Positions 1 to 10,433 are shown, numbered from the stretch's first letter. The stretch is 64,000 nucleotides of DNA from Echinicola sp. 20G (GCF_015533855.1 NZ_AP024154.1:2052501-2116500), one strand, 5' to 3'. Notes: a model not told the origin generated them from the letters alone. Translations and numbers: made by a program.

Positions 1-1622
<1,622 letters not shown>

Positions 1623-1739
1623 TGTGGAAATGTTGTATTATCTTTAAGTTGTCATTGTAACCAGGATATTGAATCGGATACCAATATACTACCTGTAGTA
1701 TGTATGGTACAAAAGAAATCAGGCGACCTAGCCAAAAGA

Positions 1740-1852
1740 TTTTGGGCGGTACGGCGCAGGGGATCCACCTCTTCCCATCCCGAACAGAGAAGTTAAGCCC
1801 TGTCGCGCCGATGGTACTGGGGTTACACCCGGGAGAGTAGGTCGCCGCCCTC
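1740..1852 (+). rRNA. rrf: 5S ribosomal RNA
   Basis: A 5S rRNA of about 113 nt. The conserved core CCGAACAGAGAAGTTAAGCCC (from about 1780) and GATGGTACTGGG is unmistakable. Helix I is formed by GGGCGG (1744-1749) with CCGCCC (1845-1850), and helix II by GGCGCAGGG with CCCTGTCGCGCC. It lies about 117 nt after the 23S gene in the same transcription unit and is followed at once by the operon terminator. End points are approximate. Confidence 0.95.
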
Positions 1853-1860
1853 ACCTATAC

Positions 1861-1894
1861 GCCCCCTGTCCTACACGGACAGGGGGCTTTTTTT
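1861..1894 (+). terminator. rRNA operon terminator
   Basis: An 11-bp perfect GC-rich stem, GCCCCCTGTCC (1861-1871) with GGACAGGGGGC (1877-1887), loop TACAC, followed by seven T (1888-1894). It is a textbook intrinsic terminator about 10 nt after 5S rRNA. Confidence 0.95.
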
Positions 1895-1987
1895 GTGGCT
1901 TATTTTTATTTTACCTTTTTAAGTATATTCTTGACCGTTCTTGCATTTTCTTTTTTATCTGTTGGCTATTTCCTTTAAATTAAATGC

Positions 1988-2749
1988 ATGAATCGAAAAA
2001 TCGCATTTATAACTGGTGCTACCTCAGGGATTGGAAAAGCCTGTGCCTTATCATTAGCCAAATCTGGTTTTGATATCATTGCTACAGGTAGAAGAGAGGA
2101 GAGGTTGATACAATTGAAACAGGAGATTGATCCTTCAGCGAGATATACTTATTTGGTTTTTGACGTCAGAAATAAAAATGATGTAGATACTGCTATTGAT
2201 AAGTTATCATCTGACTGGAATGAAATAGATGTTTTAGTCAATAATGCAGGCAACGCCCACGGCTTAGATCCTATTCAGTCAGGAAATACCGATGATTGGG
2301 ATGCCATGATGGACATAAATGTGAAGGGCCTACTCTATGTATCCAAAAAGATCATGCCGATCATGATCGAGCGAAAGAAGGGACATATTGTAAATATAGG
2401 CTCTATTGCAGCCAAGGAGGTGTACCCAAATGGGAACGTTTATTGTGCCTCCAAGCACGCTGTAGATGCGCTAACGAAAGGTATGAGGTTGGATTTAACT
2501 AAGTACGGTATTAAAGTAACAGGCATACATCCTGGTTTAGTTGAAACGGAGTTTTCTCTTGTTCGTTTTAAAGGGGATGAAGATAAGGCTAAGTCCGTTT
2601 ATGAGGGATTTGAACCCTTAAAACCGGAGGATATTGCTGATATTGTTAATTTTTCAATTACTAGGCCTTCTCATGTAGCCATGACTGACATTACGGTTTT
2701 AGCAGGCTCGCAAGCCAACAGTAATACCGTTTATAAAAACATAGAGTAA
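1988..2749 (+). CDS. short-chain dehydrogenase/reductase (classical SDR)
   Basis: A 253-residue NAD(P)-dependent oxidoreductase of the classical SDR family, likely cytoplasmic. Seen: the cofactor motif TGATSGIG at residues 9-16, the structural motif NNAG at 85-88, catalytic Ser139 and the Tyr152-x3-Lys156 pair in YCASK. Length is normal for the family. The arginines GRREER after the second beta strand suggest NADP preference. It resembles the YdfG-type 3-hydroxy acid/serine dehydrogenases, but the substrate cannot be told. Its stop overlaps the next start in TAATG (one shared base), so it is probably co-translated with the downstream dipeptidase. Confidence 0.9.
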   Translation: MNRKIAFITGATSGIGKACALSLAKSGFDIIATGRREERLIQLKQEIDPSARYTYLVFDVRNKNDVDTAIDKLSSDWNEIDVLVNNAGNAHGLDPIQSGNTDDWDAMMDINVKGLLYVSKKIMPIMIERKKGHIVNIGSIAAKEVYPNGNVYCASKHAVDALTKGMRLDLTKYGIKVTGIHPGLVETEFSLVRFKGDEDKAKSVYEGFEPLKPEDIADIVNFSITRPSHVAMTDITVLAGSQANSNTVYKNIE

Positions 2750-3519
2750 TGAGATTTTTTTATTGGTTCATTGTTGGCCTTGCATGTTTTGGATGCAATC
2801 AAAATCGTTCAAAGGAATGTATTATAAGTTCAAAGGCAGATTTGGAGGTTAACAATGATGTTTCCTTAATGGAAGAGTCGGTAGATAATCTTGAAACAGA
2901 CACCATAAGCGAATTGGAAAAAGGACTTATCCAAGCAGGACTCACCAATGTAAAGGTTGCCATGCCTGAGGTTTTCATTGAGTTAAAGTACAGTACTAAC
3001 GATAATTTTTTTGGAAAAGATGTTTATGGTGATTTAATGAATTGCTATTTGCAACCTGAAGTAGTTGTGAAACTTAAAGAGGCTTTAAAGAAGCTCAATG
3101 AACAGCATCCTGAGCTTACTTTTTTAATTTATGATGGAGTACGTCCCAATTCCGTGCAGCAAATTCTTTGGGACAGTCTCGATAAACCTGATAGTATAAA
3201 GCCGCTGTATGTTGCTGATCCTAAAAAGGGAAGTTTGCACAATTATGGAGTGGCTGTAGATCTAACATTGGCAGAAAGAAATACAGGAATACCATTAGAC
3301 TTGGGTACTCATTACGATTATTTTGGATATCCAGCATATCCTGACAGGGAAAAGCAAATGCTCAAAGAGGGAAAAATAACCAGAGAACATGTCGCCAACA
3401 GAGAAATTTTAAGGAAAGCTATGACTTCCGCAGGCTTTACTGGGATAGGTTCTGAATGGTGGCATTTTAATGCTTTTAGCCTACAAAAGGCAAAAGAACG
3501 CTATGAAATAGTAAAGTAA
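2749..3519 (+). CDS. M15 family D-alanyl-D-alanine dipeptidase (VanX/DdpX-like), exported
   Basis: A 256-residue zinc dipeptidase predicted to hydrolyse D-Ala-D-Ala or related muropeptide ends in the cell envelope. The N-terminus is a hydrophobic leader ending at Cys16 (FGC), a loose lipobox, so it is probably a lipoprotein. Zinc ligands are visible as His164 and Asp171 in SLHNYGVAVDL and His239 in EWWH, with Glu236 as the catalytic base. This is the VanX/DdpX arrangement. No vanA/vanH-type genes are nearby, so peptidoglycan recycling rather than glycopeptide resistance is the sensible reading. It shares one base with the preceding SDR gene. Confidence 0.88.
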   Translation: MRFFYWFIVGLACFGCNQNRSKECIISSKADLEVNNDVSLMEESVDNLETDTISELEKGLIQAGLTNVKVAMPEVFIELKYSTNDNFFGKDVYGDLMNCYLQPEVVVKLKEALKKLNEQHPELTFLIYDGVRPNSVQQILWDSLDKPDSIKPLYVADPKKGSLHNYGVAVDLTLAERNTGIPLDLGTHYDYFGYPAYPDREKQMLKEGKITREHVANREILRKAMTSAGFTGIGSEWWHFNAFSLQKAKERYEIVK

Positions 3520-3558
3520 AGAAATCAATTATTTATTCAATAAACTTTAATATTAACC

Positions 3559-4332
3559 ATGAACCTATTTAACCGAATGTCTTTTTTTAAATGTTTGGCA
3601 TTGATCTGCTTTATCATGACTGCTTCTTTTGGCCTTCATGCTCAAGGTCAGTTTCGAGCACTAGTTTTTAGTAAAACCCAAGGATTTAGACATCAGTCCA
3701 TTCCAAATGCAGTTAAAGCGATCAAAGACCTGGCAAGTGACCGGGTTTTTAGTGTTTATACAACAGAAGATGCTGCAGTTTTCACAGATGAAAGCCTCAA
3801 AAAGTATGACCTAATTATACTGGCCAGTACAACCGGGAATATTCTCAATGATGAACAAAAAGAAGCTTTTAAGAAGTTTGTACAGAGTGGAAAAGGTGTT
3901 GTGGGCATTCACAGTGCCACGGATACAGAGTATGAATGGGAATGGTATACAAAAATGATAGGGGGACAATTTAAACACCATCCTGCTCAACAAACCGTGA
4001 AAATAGATGTGGTAGATCAAGACCATCCTTCTACTTATCATTTAGCCAATAAGTGGCTTTGGACTGATGAATTGTATGAGTACCAAAACTTTAATGAGGA
4101 TGTCCATATCCTATTGCAATTAGATGAAAGTACTTATGATGTGGGTTCAAGAAATGGCCAAAAAATGGGCATGGGAACTGTACACCCGATTGCATGGTAT
4201 CATGAATATGATGGAGGAAGGGTTTTCTATACAGGCTTAGGTCATGTGGATTCAGCTTATGAAGATCCTGATTTTTTGAATCACCTCTATGGAGGAATTT
4301 GGTGGGCAGCCAAAGGCTACCCATTGGAATAG
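3559..4332 (+). CDS. ThuA-domain protein with signal peptide
   Basis: A 257-residue exported protein with a ThuA (trehalose-utilisation, class I glutamine-amidotransferase-like) fold. A signal peptide covers about residues 1-29 (ends near HAQGQ). The family motifs VFSKTQGFRHQSI, GVVGIHSATD and GGQFKHHP are present. In Sinorhizobium ThuA works with the Gfo/Idh protein ThuB in making 3-keto-trehalose, and in Bacteroidota ThuA proteins are often found with DUF1080 proteins; such a set does exist 48 kb away in this window. Direct neighbours give no clue. The 3' end overlaps the convergent esterase gene by 16 bases. Confidence 0.85.
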   Translation: MNLFNRMSFFKCLALICFIMTASFGLHAQGQFRALVFSKTQGFRHQSIPNAVKAIKDLASDRVFSVYTTEDAAVFTDESLKKYDLIILASTTGNILNDEQKEAFKKFVQSGKGVVGIHSATDTEYEWEWYTKMIGGQFKHHPAQQTVKIDVVDQDHPSTYHLANKWLWTDELYEYQNFNEDVHILLQLDESTYDVGSRNGQKMGMGTVHPIAWYHEYDGGRVFYTGLGHVDSAYEDPDFLNHLYGGIWWAAKGYPLE

Positions 4333-4982
4333 CTCTCATTGACCTTTTCAAAGATCTCCTTCAAGGTTTCAGGGTAAATATCATGCCCTCCCTGATAGGA
4401 GATTTTTTCTTTTTGAATTGGAATTTTCTGTAGGATTTCCTCTTGTTCTTTCATTTTCTCCTCTGTGAGAAATGGATCTTGATCTCCCAAAACCATAAAA
4501 GTTCTGGTGTTTTTAAGGCTTTGATCAAGATGGTTTAGATCGATATCATGCGCAAAACCTCCTCCCCATAGCACAAGTGTATTAACTTGAACTTCCAATT
4601 GGGCAGCCCATCTAGTGGCTGTTGCGCTGCCTTGAGAGAAGCCTAATATGTTAATAGAAGGCAGTGTAGAAAAGTAGCTTAGGGACTGGTTTAGTATTGC
4701 ATTGAGGAAATGATGGTTGTTAGCTATTGCTAGCTCTCGCTGGTGTTTAGTCATCCAGTTTGCACCTACCCTTCCGGAAAATTTTTTTAAATAGGAATAG
4801 TTTGTAGCTTCAGGAGCAATAAACAATCTATCCGAATTAAAATGGGACGAAAACTTATTAAGGAAAAAATTGGCTAATTGACCATAGCCATGAAGCACAA
4901 TCCATAGTTCTTTTTCTAAACCTGTTATCGGCTGAGAAGTTACGTAGGAACCAGTCGTTTGATACTTGACTTGATGGTACAT
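4317..4982 (-). CDS. alpha/beta hydrolase, phospholipase/carboxylesterase-like
   Basis: A 221-residue serine hydrolase. Seen: the oxyanion-side motif LHGYGQ near residue 33, the nucleophile elbow GFSQGS with Ser116, a late Asp in LGDQDPF and the catalytic His in YQGGHDIYPE near the C-terminus. This order fits the COG0400 phospholipase/carboxylesterase family; no signal peptide is seen. Only two bases separate it from the cytidine deaminase gene upstream, so both are likely one leftward transcript. The last 16 bases overlap the end of the ThuA gene on the other strand. Confidence 0.82.
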   Translation of the reverse strand: MYHQVKYQTTGSYVTSQPITGLEKELWIVLHGYGQLANFFLNKFSSHFNSDRLFIAPEATNYSYLKKFSGRVGANWMTKHQRELAIANNHHFLNAILNQSLSYFSTLPSINILGFSQGSATATRWAAQLEVQVNTLVLWGGGFAHDIDLNHLDQSLKNTRTFMVLGDQDPFLTEEKMKEQEEILQKIPIQKEKISYQGGHDIYPETLKEIFEKVNESYSNG

Positions 4983-4984
4983 TT

Positions 4985-5467
4985 TTAGCTATTTAGATCA
5001 TTAAACTTAAAAGGAAGTAGCTGGCTAATGTTATCCGCTTTTAATATTTGATCATTGGGCGTGTACATTAATATTTGAATATCTGTCTTAAACTTTAGCT
5101 CATACTCATTGATAGTTTGTCTGCAAAGGCCGCACGGGGAAACGGTAGCAAATTTGTCACTTCCCTTTTTTTGGGCAATGATGGCAATCTTTAATGGTTT
5201 TAGCTTAGGGAAGTTTGCATGGGCATAACCTAGCAATAGCCGTTCTGCACATATTCCGACCGGGAAGGAAGCATTCTCTTGGTTATTGGCCGTAAGGATC
5301 TCCTCATTCTCGAGAAGGATAGCGGCACCGACTTTGAAATTAGAGTAGGGGGCATAAGCACTATTCATGGCATTTTTTGCCTTATTGACCAGCTCAATTT
5401 CCTTTTCATCAAGTTCATGAATGTCTAGAAGGGTTAAGCTTATATGTTGAGTGATTTTTTTACCCAT
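4985..5467 (-). CDS. cdd: cytidine deaminase
   Basis: A 160-residue zinc enzyme of pyrimidine salvage converting cytidine/deoxycytidine to uridine/deoxyuridine. The catalytic CAE motif (Cys73, Glu75) and PCGLC (Cys112, Cys115) supply the three cysteine zinc ligands of the homotetrameric class, and YSNFKVGAA is the usual nucleoside-binding stretch. Length is somewhat above the typical 130-140 owing to an N-terminal extension. It is the first gene of the leftward pair with the esterase; the 5' region (5468-5596) is shared with the divergent saccharopine dehydrogenase-like gene. Confidence 0.93.
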   Translation of the reverse strand: MGKKITQHISLTLLDIHELDEKEIELVNKAKNAMNSAYAPYSNFKVGAAILLENEEILTANNQENASFPVGICAERLLLGYAHANFPKLKPLKIAIIAQKKGSDKFATVSPCGLCRQTINEYELKFKTDIQILMYTPNDQILKADNISQLLPFKFNDLNS

Positions 5468-5596
5468 AGGATATTTTAGGCGGATTGATCAACGAATATT
5501 TCATAATATAGTGGATTGAAAACTGATTTCTAAATTTTAATTTTTTCATCAAAAAATTAATCACCATCTTCCATAAACCCATAAATGCTATTTAGA

Positions 5597-6934
5597 ATGA
5601 AGACCATTTTAATAATAGGGGCGGGCAAATCCTCAAAAGTGTTGTTGGATTACTTGCTGGAAGAAGCCTATTCAAAAGGACGTTTTATAATTTTAGCAGA
5701 CAATGACCTGGCAGAAGCATTCAATAAATTGGAGGGACACCCATACGGAGAGGCCGTGAGACTTGATGTCCAGGATGTCGCATTCAGAAGAACCTTGATT
5801 TCAAAGTCTGATGTAGTTATTTCCATGCTCCCGGCTTTTTTACATCCTTTAGTTGCAAAGGACTGTTTGGATTTAGGAAAGCACTTTTTTTCTGCTTCCT
5901 ATGAGTCTTCTCAGATGAAAGAAATGAGTTCAGCCATAAAAGAGAAAGGTTTGTTATTTCTTAATGAATGTGGATTAGATCCCGGGATTGATCATATGTC
6001 AGCCATGCAGATAATTGATCGAGAAAAAGAGGCTGGGGGGAAGATTGAATTGTTTAAATCATACTGTGGTGGGCTACTGTCACCAGAGAGTGAAAGAGAT
6101 AACCCTTGGCGTTATAAGTTTACTTGGAACCCTAGGAATGTGGTTTTGGCAGGACAGGGAGTTTCCGGGTTTATTCGAAATGGACGCTATAAGTTTATTC
6201 CTTACCATATGCTTTTCAGAAGAACAGACTTGATCCAGTTTGATGATGTGGGAGATTTTGATGGCTATGCCAATCGTGATTCCTTAAGTTATCGGGCTGT
6301 ATATGGGCTTGAAGATATTCCAACTATTATTCGCGGAACATTAAGAAGGGCAGGTTTTTGCAAGAGCTGGGATGTGCTGGTTCAGCTAGGTTTAACGGAT
6401 GATTCTTTCTCTATGAATTTGCCAAGAGATTTTACCAAGAGGATGTTTGTAAATGCTTTTTTACCTTATGATATGATGTTTGGTGTGGAAGAAAAATTGA
6501 AGCGGATTTTACCATGGGTCGATGATGAAATCATGGGTAAGCTGGAATGGTTGGGGCTTTTTGATGAAGAACCTTTGCCCCTTTTTGAAGGTAGTCCAGC
6601 GACCATTCTTCAACAGATTCTAGAGGATAAATGGCGTATGCAAAAAGATGATAAGGATATGGTGGTGATGCAACACCAATTTCTGGTTAAAGACTACCTT
6701 GGTAATGAGAAAAGTATCCATTCTAGCTTAGTAGTAAAGGGGAAAAATAATGTTTACACTGCAATGGCAAAAACGGTGGGACTTCCTTTGGCTGCTGCTG
6801 TGGATTTGTTTTTGGATGGAAAAATCAACGTTAGAGGACTTTGCTTACCTACTTTGAAAGAAATTTATTTACCCGTTCTTGATGTGTTGGAAAGTAAAGG
6901 GATTTGTTTTGTGGAGAAAGAAAAACTACTCTAA
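5597..6934 (+). CDS. saccharopine dehydrogenase-family protein
   Basis: A protein of 445 residues with an N-terminal Rossmann fold (ILIIGAGKSS at the very start) and the saccharopine dehydrogenase C-terminal domain (NECGLDPGIDHMSAMQII, followed by SYCGGLLSPE). It probably acts in lysine catabolism, splitting saccharopine to glutamate and aminoadipate semialdehyde. I prefer the ATG at 5597 because it puts the Rossmann strand directly at the N-terminus; an in-frame ATG at 5585 adds four residues. There is no clear ribosome-binding site for either. Only one base separates its stop from the convergent methyltransferase gene. Confidence 0.88.
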   Translation: MKTILIIGAGKSSKVLLDYLLEEAYSKGRFIILADNDLAEAFNKLEGHPYGEAVRLDVQDVAFRRTLISKSDVVISMLPAFLHPLVAKDCLDLGKHFFSASYESSQMKEMSSAIKEKGLLFLNECGLDPGIDHMSAMQIIDREKEAGGKIELFKSYCGGLLSPESERDNPWRYKFTWNPRNVVLAGQGVSGFIRNGRYKFIPYHMLFRRTDLIQFDDVGDFDGYANRDSLSYRAVYGLEDIPTIIRGTLRRAGFCKSWDVLVQLGLTDDSFSMNLPRDFTKRMFVNAFLPYDMMFGVEEKLKRILPWVDDEIMGKLEWLGLFDEEPLPLFEGSPATILQQILEDKWRMQKDDKDMVVMQHQFLVKDYLGNEKSIHSSLVVKGKNNVYTAMAKTVGLPLAAAVDLFLDGKINVRGLCLPTLKEIYLPVLDVLESKGICFVEKEKLL

Positions 6935-6935
6935 A

Positions 6936-7655
6936 CTAGAAGATCAAAAGGAAATCTTTTAGAAGTTCTTGATACACCTTGCTGTATGAAGAATCATCGT
7001 TTTTAATAGTGATCAGAGAAGGTGTAGGTTTGAGACTTTCAGTAAAGGTAAAGGATTTTATATGCCTCAAGACTTTTGTAGAAGGCCTGTCCCTTAATTC
7101 AAAAAAGTCTTTGGGGTGCAATCCGAAGAAAGCAGCTATCTTTTCTAAATCATCCATTTGTCTTGGTGGTAAAATTACCCAGAAGGCTCCCGAATTTTTA
7201 TCGAGTAATTTCACAACACCTTTAATCAAGTCTCCAAATGATAATTCATCATTGTGCAAGGCTTTGTTCCGTTGAACATTTTTGGATTTATTATGATGGG
7301 GGAAATAAGGAGGGTTGCTGACAATGAGGGGGAAACTTTCTGTGTGTTTTTTTGAGAATTCTTGAAAGGAAAGGTGATGAATTTCAATTTGATCTTTGAA
7401 GGGGCTGTTGTTTTTATTCTCATTAGCCTGCTCAAAAGCGGGTTGATCAATCTCTAACCCTAATATTTTTGCTTCTTGAAACCTTTGGGCAAGCATCAGG
7501 GAAATGACCCCGGTTCCAGTGCCTATGTCAAGTATTCGGGTAGGAAATGCTTCATTTACTAAAGCTCCCAATATTACAGCATCTGTGCTGACTTTCATGG
7601 CACAGTTTTCCTGATGCACTGTGAATTGTTTGAATTGAAAGTAGGAATTGGGCAT
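6936..7655 (-). CDS. trmN6: tRNA1(Val) A37 N6-methyltransferase-like protein
   Basis: A 239-residue class I SAM-dependent methyltransferase. The SAM-binding motif DIGTGTGVISLML and the catalytic NPPY motif (VSNPPYFPHH) of N6-adenine methyltransferases are clear, as is the N-terminal FKQFTVHQ segment typical of TrmN6 (YfiC). The expected role is m6A37 formation in tRNA-Val. It is 10 bases downstream of rnhA on the same strand and probably co-transcribed with it. Confidence 0.88.
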   Translation of the reverse strand: MPNSYFQFKQFTVHQENCAMKVSTDAVILGALVNEAFPTRILDIGTGTGVISLMLAQRFQEAKILGLEIDQPAFEQANENKNNSPFKDQIEIHHLSFQEFSKKHTESFPLIVSNPPYFPHHNKSKNVQRNKALHNDELSFGDLIKGVVKLLDKNSGAFWVILPPRQMDDLEKIAAFFGLHPKDFFELRDRPSTKVLRHIKSFTFTESLKPTPSLITIKNDDSSYSKVYQELLKDFLLIF

Positions 7656-7665
7656 ATATAGGCCT

Positions 7666-8121
7666 TTAAGCTAATCCTTTTTCATAGATTTCATCTACCA
7701 ATAATTTCCCTGATTCAGCAGCTTCGACAGCTAATTGATCGCAGCGTTCATTCTCGGGATGCCCTGCATGTCCCTTTACCCACTGGAACTGTGGTTTGTA
7801 TTTGTTATGCAGCGGAATGTAACGTTTCCATAGGTCCACGTTCTTTTTGTCCTTAAATGCTTTTTTCTGCCAGCTCCAAATCCATCCTTTCGTGACGGCA
7901 TCCACTACATATTTACTGTCCGAATATATTTTTACAGGAATACCGTCTACTTTGATGGCTTCAAGGCCTTTGATGACAGCCAATAGCTCCATGCGGTTAT
8001 TGGTGGTAAGTCTAAATCCTTCAGACAGTTCTTTTTCGTGTTGCTTGTATTTCAGGATAGTTCCATAACCTCCGTTGCCAGGGTTACCTTTGGCCGCGCC
8101 ATCTGTATAAATCAAAATCAT
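7666..8121 (-). CDS. rnhA: ribonuclease HI
   Basis: A 151-residue RNase HI that cuts RNA in RNA-DNA hybrids. The DEDD active site is visible as Asp7 (YTDGAAKGNPG), Glu45 (NNRMEL), Asp68 (YSDSKYV) and Asp128 (ENERCD), with the loop His in GHAGHPENE. I use the ATG at 8121; the in-frame TTG two codons upstream is less likely. No N-terminal hybrid-binding domain is present. Confidence 0.95.
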   Translation of the reverse strand: MILIYTDGAAKGNPGNGGYGTILKYKQHEKELSEGFRLTTNNRMELLAVIKGLEAIKVDGIPVKIYSDSKYVVDAVTKGWIWSWQKKAFKDKKNVDLWKRYIPLHNKYKPQFQWVKGHAGHPENERCDQLAVEAAESGKLLVDEIYEKGLA

Positions 8122-8131
8122 GCTCAAAAGT

Positions 8132-8165
8132 AAAAAAAAATGTCAGCCATTTCTAGCCGACATTT
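8132..8165 (-). terminator. terminator after the MarC gene
   Basis: Seen on the minus strand: stem AAATGTC paired with GACATTT (8138-8144 with 8159-8165), extended by a GC/GC pair after a mismatch, followed on that strand by an uninterrupted T run (complement of the A run 8132-8137). It separates the MarC gene from rnhA. Confidence 0.75.
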
Positions 8166-8192
8166 GAAATGATAGGATTTTAAATACTATTA

Positions 8193-8771
8193 TCAGAGCA
8201 CATCAAACAAATTGGTTTTAAATATTTTGATGGCTATGGAAAGCAAGATGATGCCAAATATTCTTCTCAAAACATCAAGGCCAGTTTTTCCTAATTTTTT
8301 CTCCAACCATGTGGTGCTTTTCAAAACGATATAAACCACTGCCAGGTTGATCAGAATCCCCACCGCAATATTGGCTTGGGAGAATTCTGCTTTTAGGGTT
8401 AAAATGGTAGTCATCGTCCCAGCTCCGGCAATCAAAGGGAAGGCAATGGGAACGATGGATGTGCTGGAAGCATCAGCTTCAGGGTCAGGCTTGAATATTT
8501 CAATACCCAAGATCATTTCAGCACCTAGGGCAAAAATGATCAGCGCACCAGCAATGGCGAAATCATCCACTCCTATCCCAAAAAGGTTGAGGATGTTTTT
8601 TCCCAAAAGGAGAAACAAAACCATTAGGATTCCAGCCACTATGGTCGCTTTCTCAGACTGAATATGCCCTGCTTTTCGTCGTAAGTTGATGATTATAGGG
8701 ATTGATCCCAAGATATCTATTACCGAAAATAGGATCAATGTAACTGATAAGATTTCTTTGAAGTCAAACAT
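8193..8771 (-). CDS. MarC family inner-membrane protein
   Basis: A 192-residue integral membrane protein of the MarC/UPF0056 family with about six hydrophobic segments. The family features FSVIDILGSIPIIINL near the N-terminus and FPLIAGAGTMTTILTL in the middle are present. Despite the old name, MarC proteins have no proven role in multiple antibiotic resistance, and their function is unknown. It stands alone between the aminotransferase gene and a terminator. Confidence 0.9.
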   Translation of the reverse strand: MFDFKEILSVTLILFSVIDILGSIPIIINLRRKAGHIQSEKATIVAGILMVLFLLLGKNILNLFGIGVDDFAIAGALIIFALGAEMILGIEIFKPDPEADASSTSIVPIAFPLIAGAGTMTTILTLKAEFSQANIAVGILINLAVVYIVLKSTTWLEKKLGKTGLDVLRRIFGIILLSIAIKIFKTNLFDVL

Positions 8772-8828
8772 TATTCAAAATTTTTCGCGAAATTAAAATT
8801 AAAATTTCGAATAAAATCAATTTTTAAA

Positions 8829-9884
8829 TTAATATTCTTTTAAGAATTTTATAAGCTTTTCAAATTCATCATTAGTGATGGCCGGGAAATTGGCAATTCT
8901 AAAGCTGGTGGGCTTTAAAGGACCATATCCACTGCCCATTTGCATGCCTTCTTTTTCTGCCGCCTTTTTAACGGCACTGATAAAGTCTTCTTTGCCAGCA
9001 ATGCCCATTACCGTTTTACTTCTTGTATTTGGGTTTTGTACTAACATCGTTAGTTTTTCTGATTGGGCAATAGTGTTTTCCAGTACCTTCATCCTTTCCC
9101 TGATTATGCCATCTGTTTCCTGAATTTCAGGTCTGTCTTTCAAGCTCCTGTTGAGCAGGTAAATTCCCAACACGTTTGGTGTATAATGCGTTTGGTAATT
9201 GGCGGCATTTTCAATGATAAAACTTAAACTATTGTACTTTCCGGATTCACCTTTGCTATGGCATTTTTCTATGGCCTTTGGAGATACAATCAAGATGCCC
9301 AAACCTGCGGGCAAGCCGAAGCATTTTTGGACTGAAGCATACCAAATGTCAGCAGCTGTAAAATCCAACTCGATACCAGCCATTGAGGAGGTAGTATCGA
9401 CTGCAACCATTTTATTTGGATATTTTTCACCTATTTCCCTTATCAGCTCATTGCGTACCTCTGTCGCATTTGAAGTTTCGTTTTGGGTGATGGCTATAAG
9501 ATCAAATTTTTCATCTATTTCTAAAGAAGCGACATCTACTTCAGTTTCAGTATCCAGTTTGAGCGAGGCTGTCTCAGGATTTAAATGTTGGGCAAAGTTT
9601 AACCATTTTTTGCCGAAGGAACCTGAATAAATATGAAAACTGGCATTTTCAACAATTGATTGGGCAATGATTTCCCAGTTTTCAGTAGCACTTGAGGTGA
9701 ACAATAATTTATAATCCTCAGGGACATGAAGTTTCTCTTTGATCAAAGTCTCTGTTTCCTGGTATAAGTTCATAAAAACAGCACTTCTATGATTGGCACT
9801 TAAAATGCCTTGCTCAAATGCATCTTGAAGATAGGTAGATAATTGATCATAGACCTTGGATGGTCCTGGTGCAAATGTTATCAT
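8829..9884 (-). CDS. class-V aminotransferase, phosphoserine aminotransferase-like
   Basis: A 351-residue PLP enzyme. The opening FAPGPSKV, the HRSAVF motif, FTSSATENWE and the PLP-lysine region WYASVQKCFGLPAGLG all fit the phosphoserine/alanine-glyoxylate aminotransferase branch. Length matches SerC (about 360), but the internal motifs differ from the usual Bacteroidota SerC, so a role in serine biosynthesis is likely but not certain; alanine-glyoxylate activity is the main alternative. It sits 18 bases downstream of aroQ on the same strand. Confidence 0.78.
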   Translation of the reverse strand: MITFAPGPSKVYDQLSTYLQDAFEQGILSANHRSAVFMNLYQETETLIKEKLHVPEDYKLLFTSSATENWEIIAQSIVENASFHIYSGSFGKKWLNFAQHLNPETASLKLDTETEVDVASLEIDEKFDLIAITQNETSNATEVRNELIREIGEKYPNKMVAVDTTSSMAGIELDFTAADIWYASVQKCFGLPAGLGILIVSPKAIEKCHSKGESGKYNSLSFIIENAANYQTHYTPNVLGIYLLNRSLKDRPEIQETDGIIRERMKVLENTIAQSEKLTMLVQNPNTRSKTVMGIAGKEDFISAVKKAAEKEGMQMGSGYGPLKPTSFRIANFPAITNDEFEKLIKFLKEY

Positions 9885-9902
9885 TGTTTTTAAATTAAAA
9901 TT

Positions 9903-10316
9903 TTAGAGAAAATACCGAAGGCCTAGTTCATACCCTTTAAGCCCTAGTCCAGAGATCATGCCAATGCATTCTTTGGAAATGATACTTTTGTGCCTGAACT
10001 CTTCCCTTTTATAAATGTTGGAAATATGGATTTCCATAACGGGTGTGGTGACGCCGGCAATGGCATCAGAAAGGGCAATCGAAGTATGAGTATATGCGCC
10101 AGCATTCATCAGGATAGCATCATAGCTAAAACCGACTTCATGGATTTTATCTACCAATTCTCCTTCAATATTGCTTTGATAGTAGGATAAATCTATTGAA
10201 GAAAATGTTTTTTTTAGCGTTTCAAAGTAATCCTCAAAGGTGTCACTGCCATAAATTTCAGGCTCTCTTTTCCCCAAAAGGTTTAGGTTAGGGCCGTTAA
10301 TGATAAGTATTTTCAA
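9903..10316 (-). CDS. aroQ: 3-dehydroquinate dehydratase, type II
   Basis: A 137-residue type II dehydroquinase of the shikimate pathway. The canonical start KILIINGPNLNLLGKREPEIYG carries the catalytic Tyr and loop Arg, and NAGAYTHTSIAL and EIHISNIYKREEFRHKS carry the substrate Asn and catalytic His. The start codon must be TTG (10314-10316): the family N-terminus begins exactly there and no in-frame ATG lies just upstream. It is the first gene of a leftward pair with the class-V aminotransferase. Confidence 0.95.
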   Translation of the reverse strand: MKILIINGPNLNLLGKREPEIYGSDTFEDYFETLKKTFSSIDLSYYQSNIEGELVDKIHEVGFSYDAILMNAGAYTHTSIALSDAIAGVTTPVMEIHISNIYKREEFRHKSIISKECIGMISGLGLKGYELGLRYFL

Positions 10317-10408
10317 AATTATAGATGGTTTGTGGCGTTTTGTTCAAAATTTTGACCAAAGTTAAGCATTGGATAGGTGATTTAAATAAAAAAGCTACCC
10401 TTTAATTT

Positions 10409-10416
10409 TATCTTTG
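10409..10416 (+). promoter_or_regulatory. -7 element upstream of xerD
   Basis: TATCTTTG matches the Bacteroidota -7 consensus TAnnTTTG, 17 bases before the xerD ATG. No TTTG was found at the usual 19-21 spacing, so this is only a half match. Confidence 0.4.
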
Positions 10417-10433
10417 GATAAAACATTGAGTTC

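Noticed and set aside
2749..3519. VanX-like dipeptidase as a glycopeptide-resistance gene
   Set aside because: No vanH/vanA-type ligase or two-component genes adjoin, and Gram-negative cells are intrinsically shielded; a peptidoglycan-turnover role is simpler.
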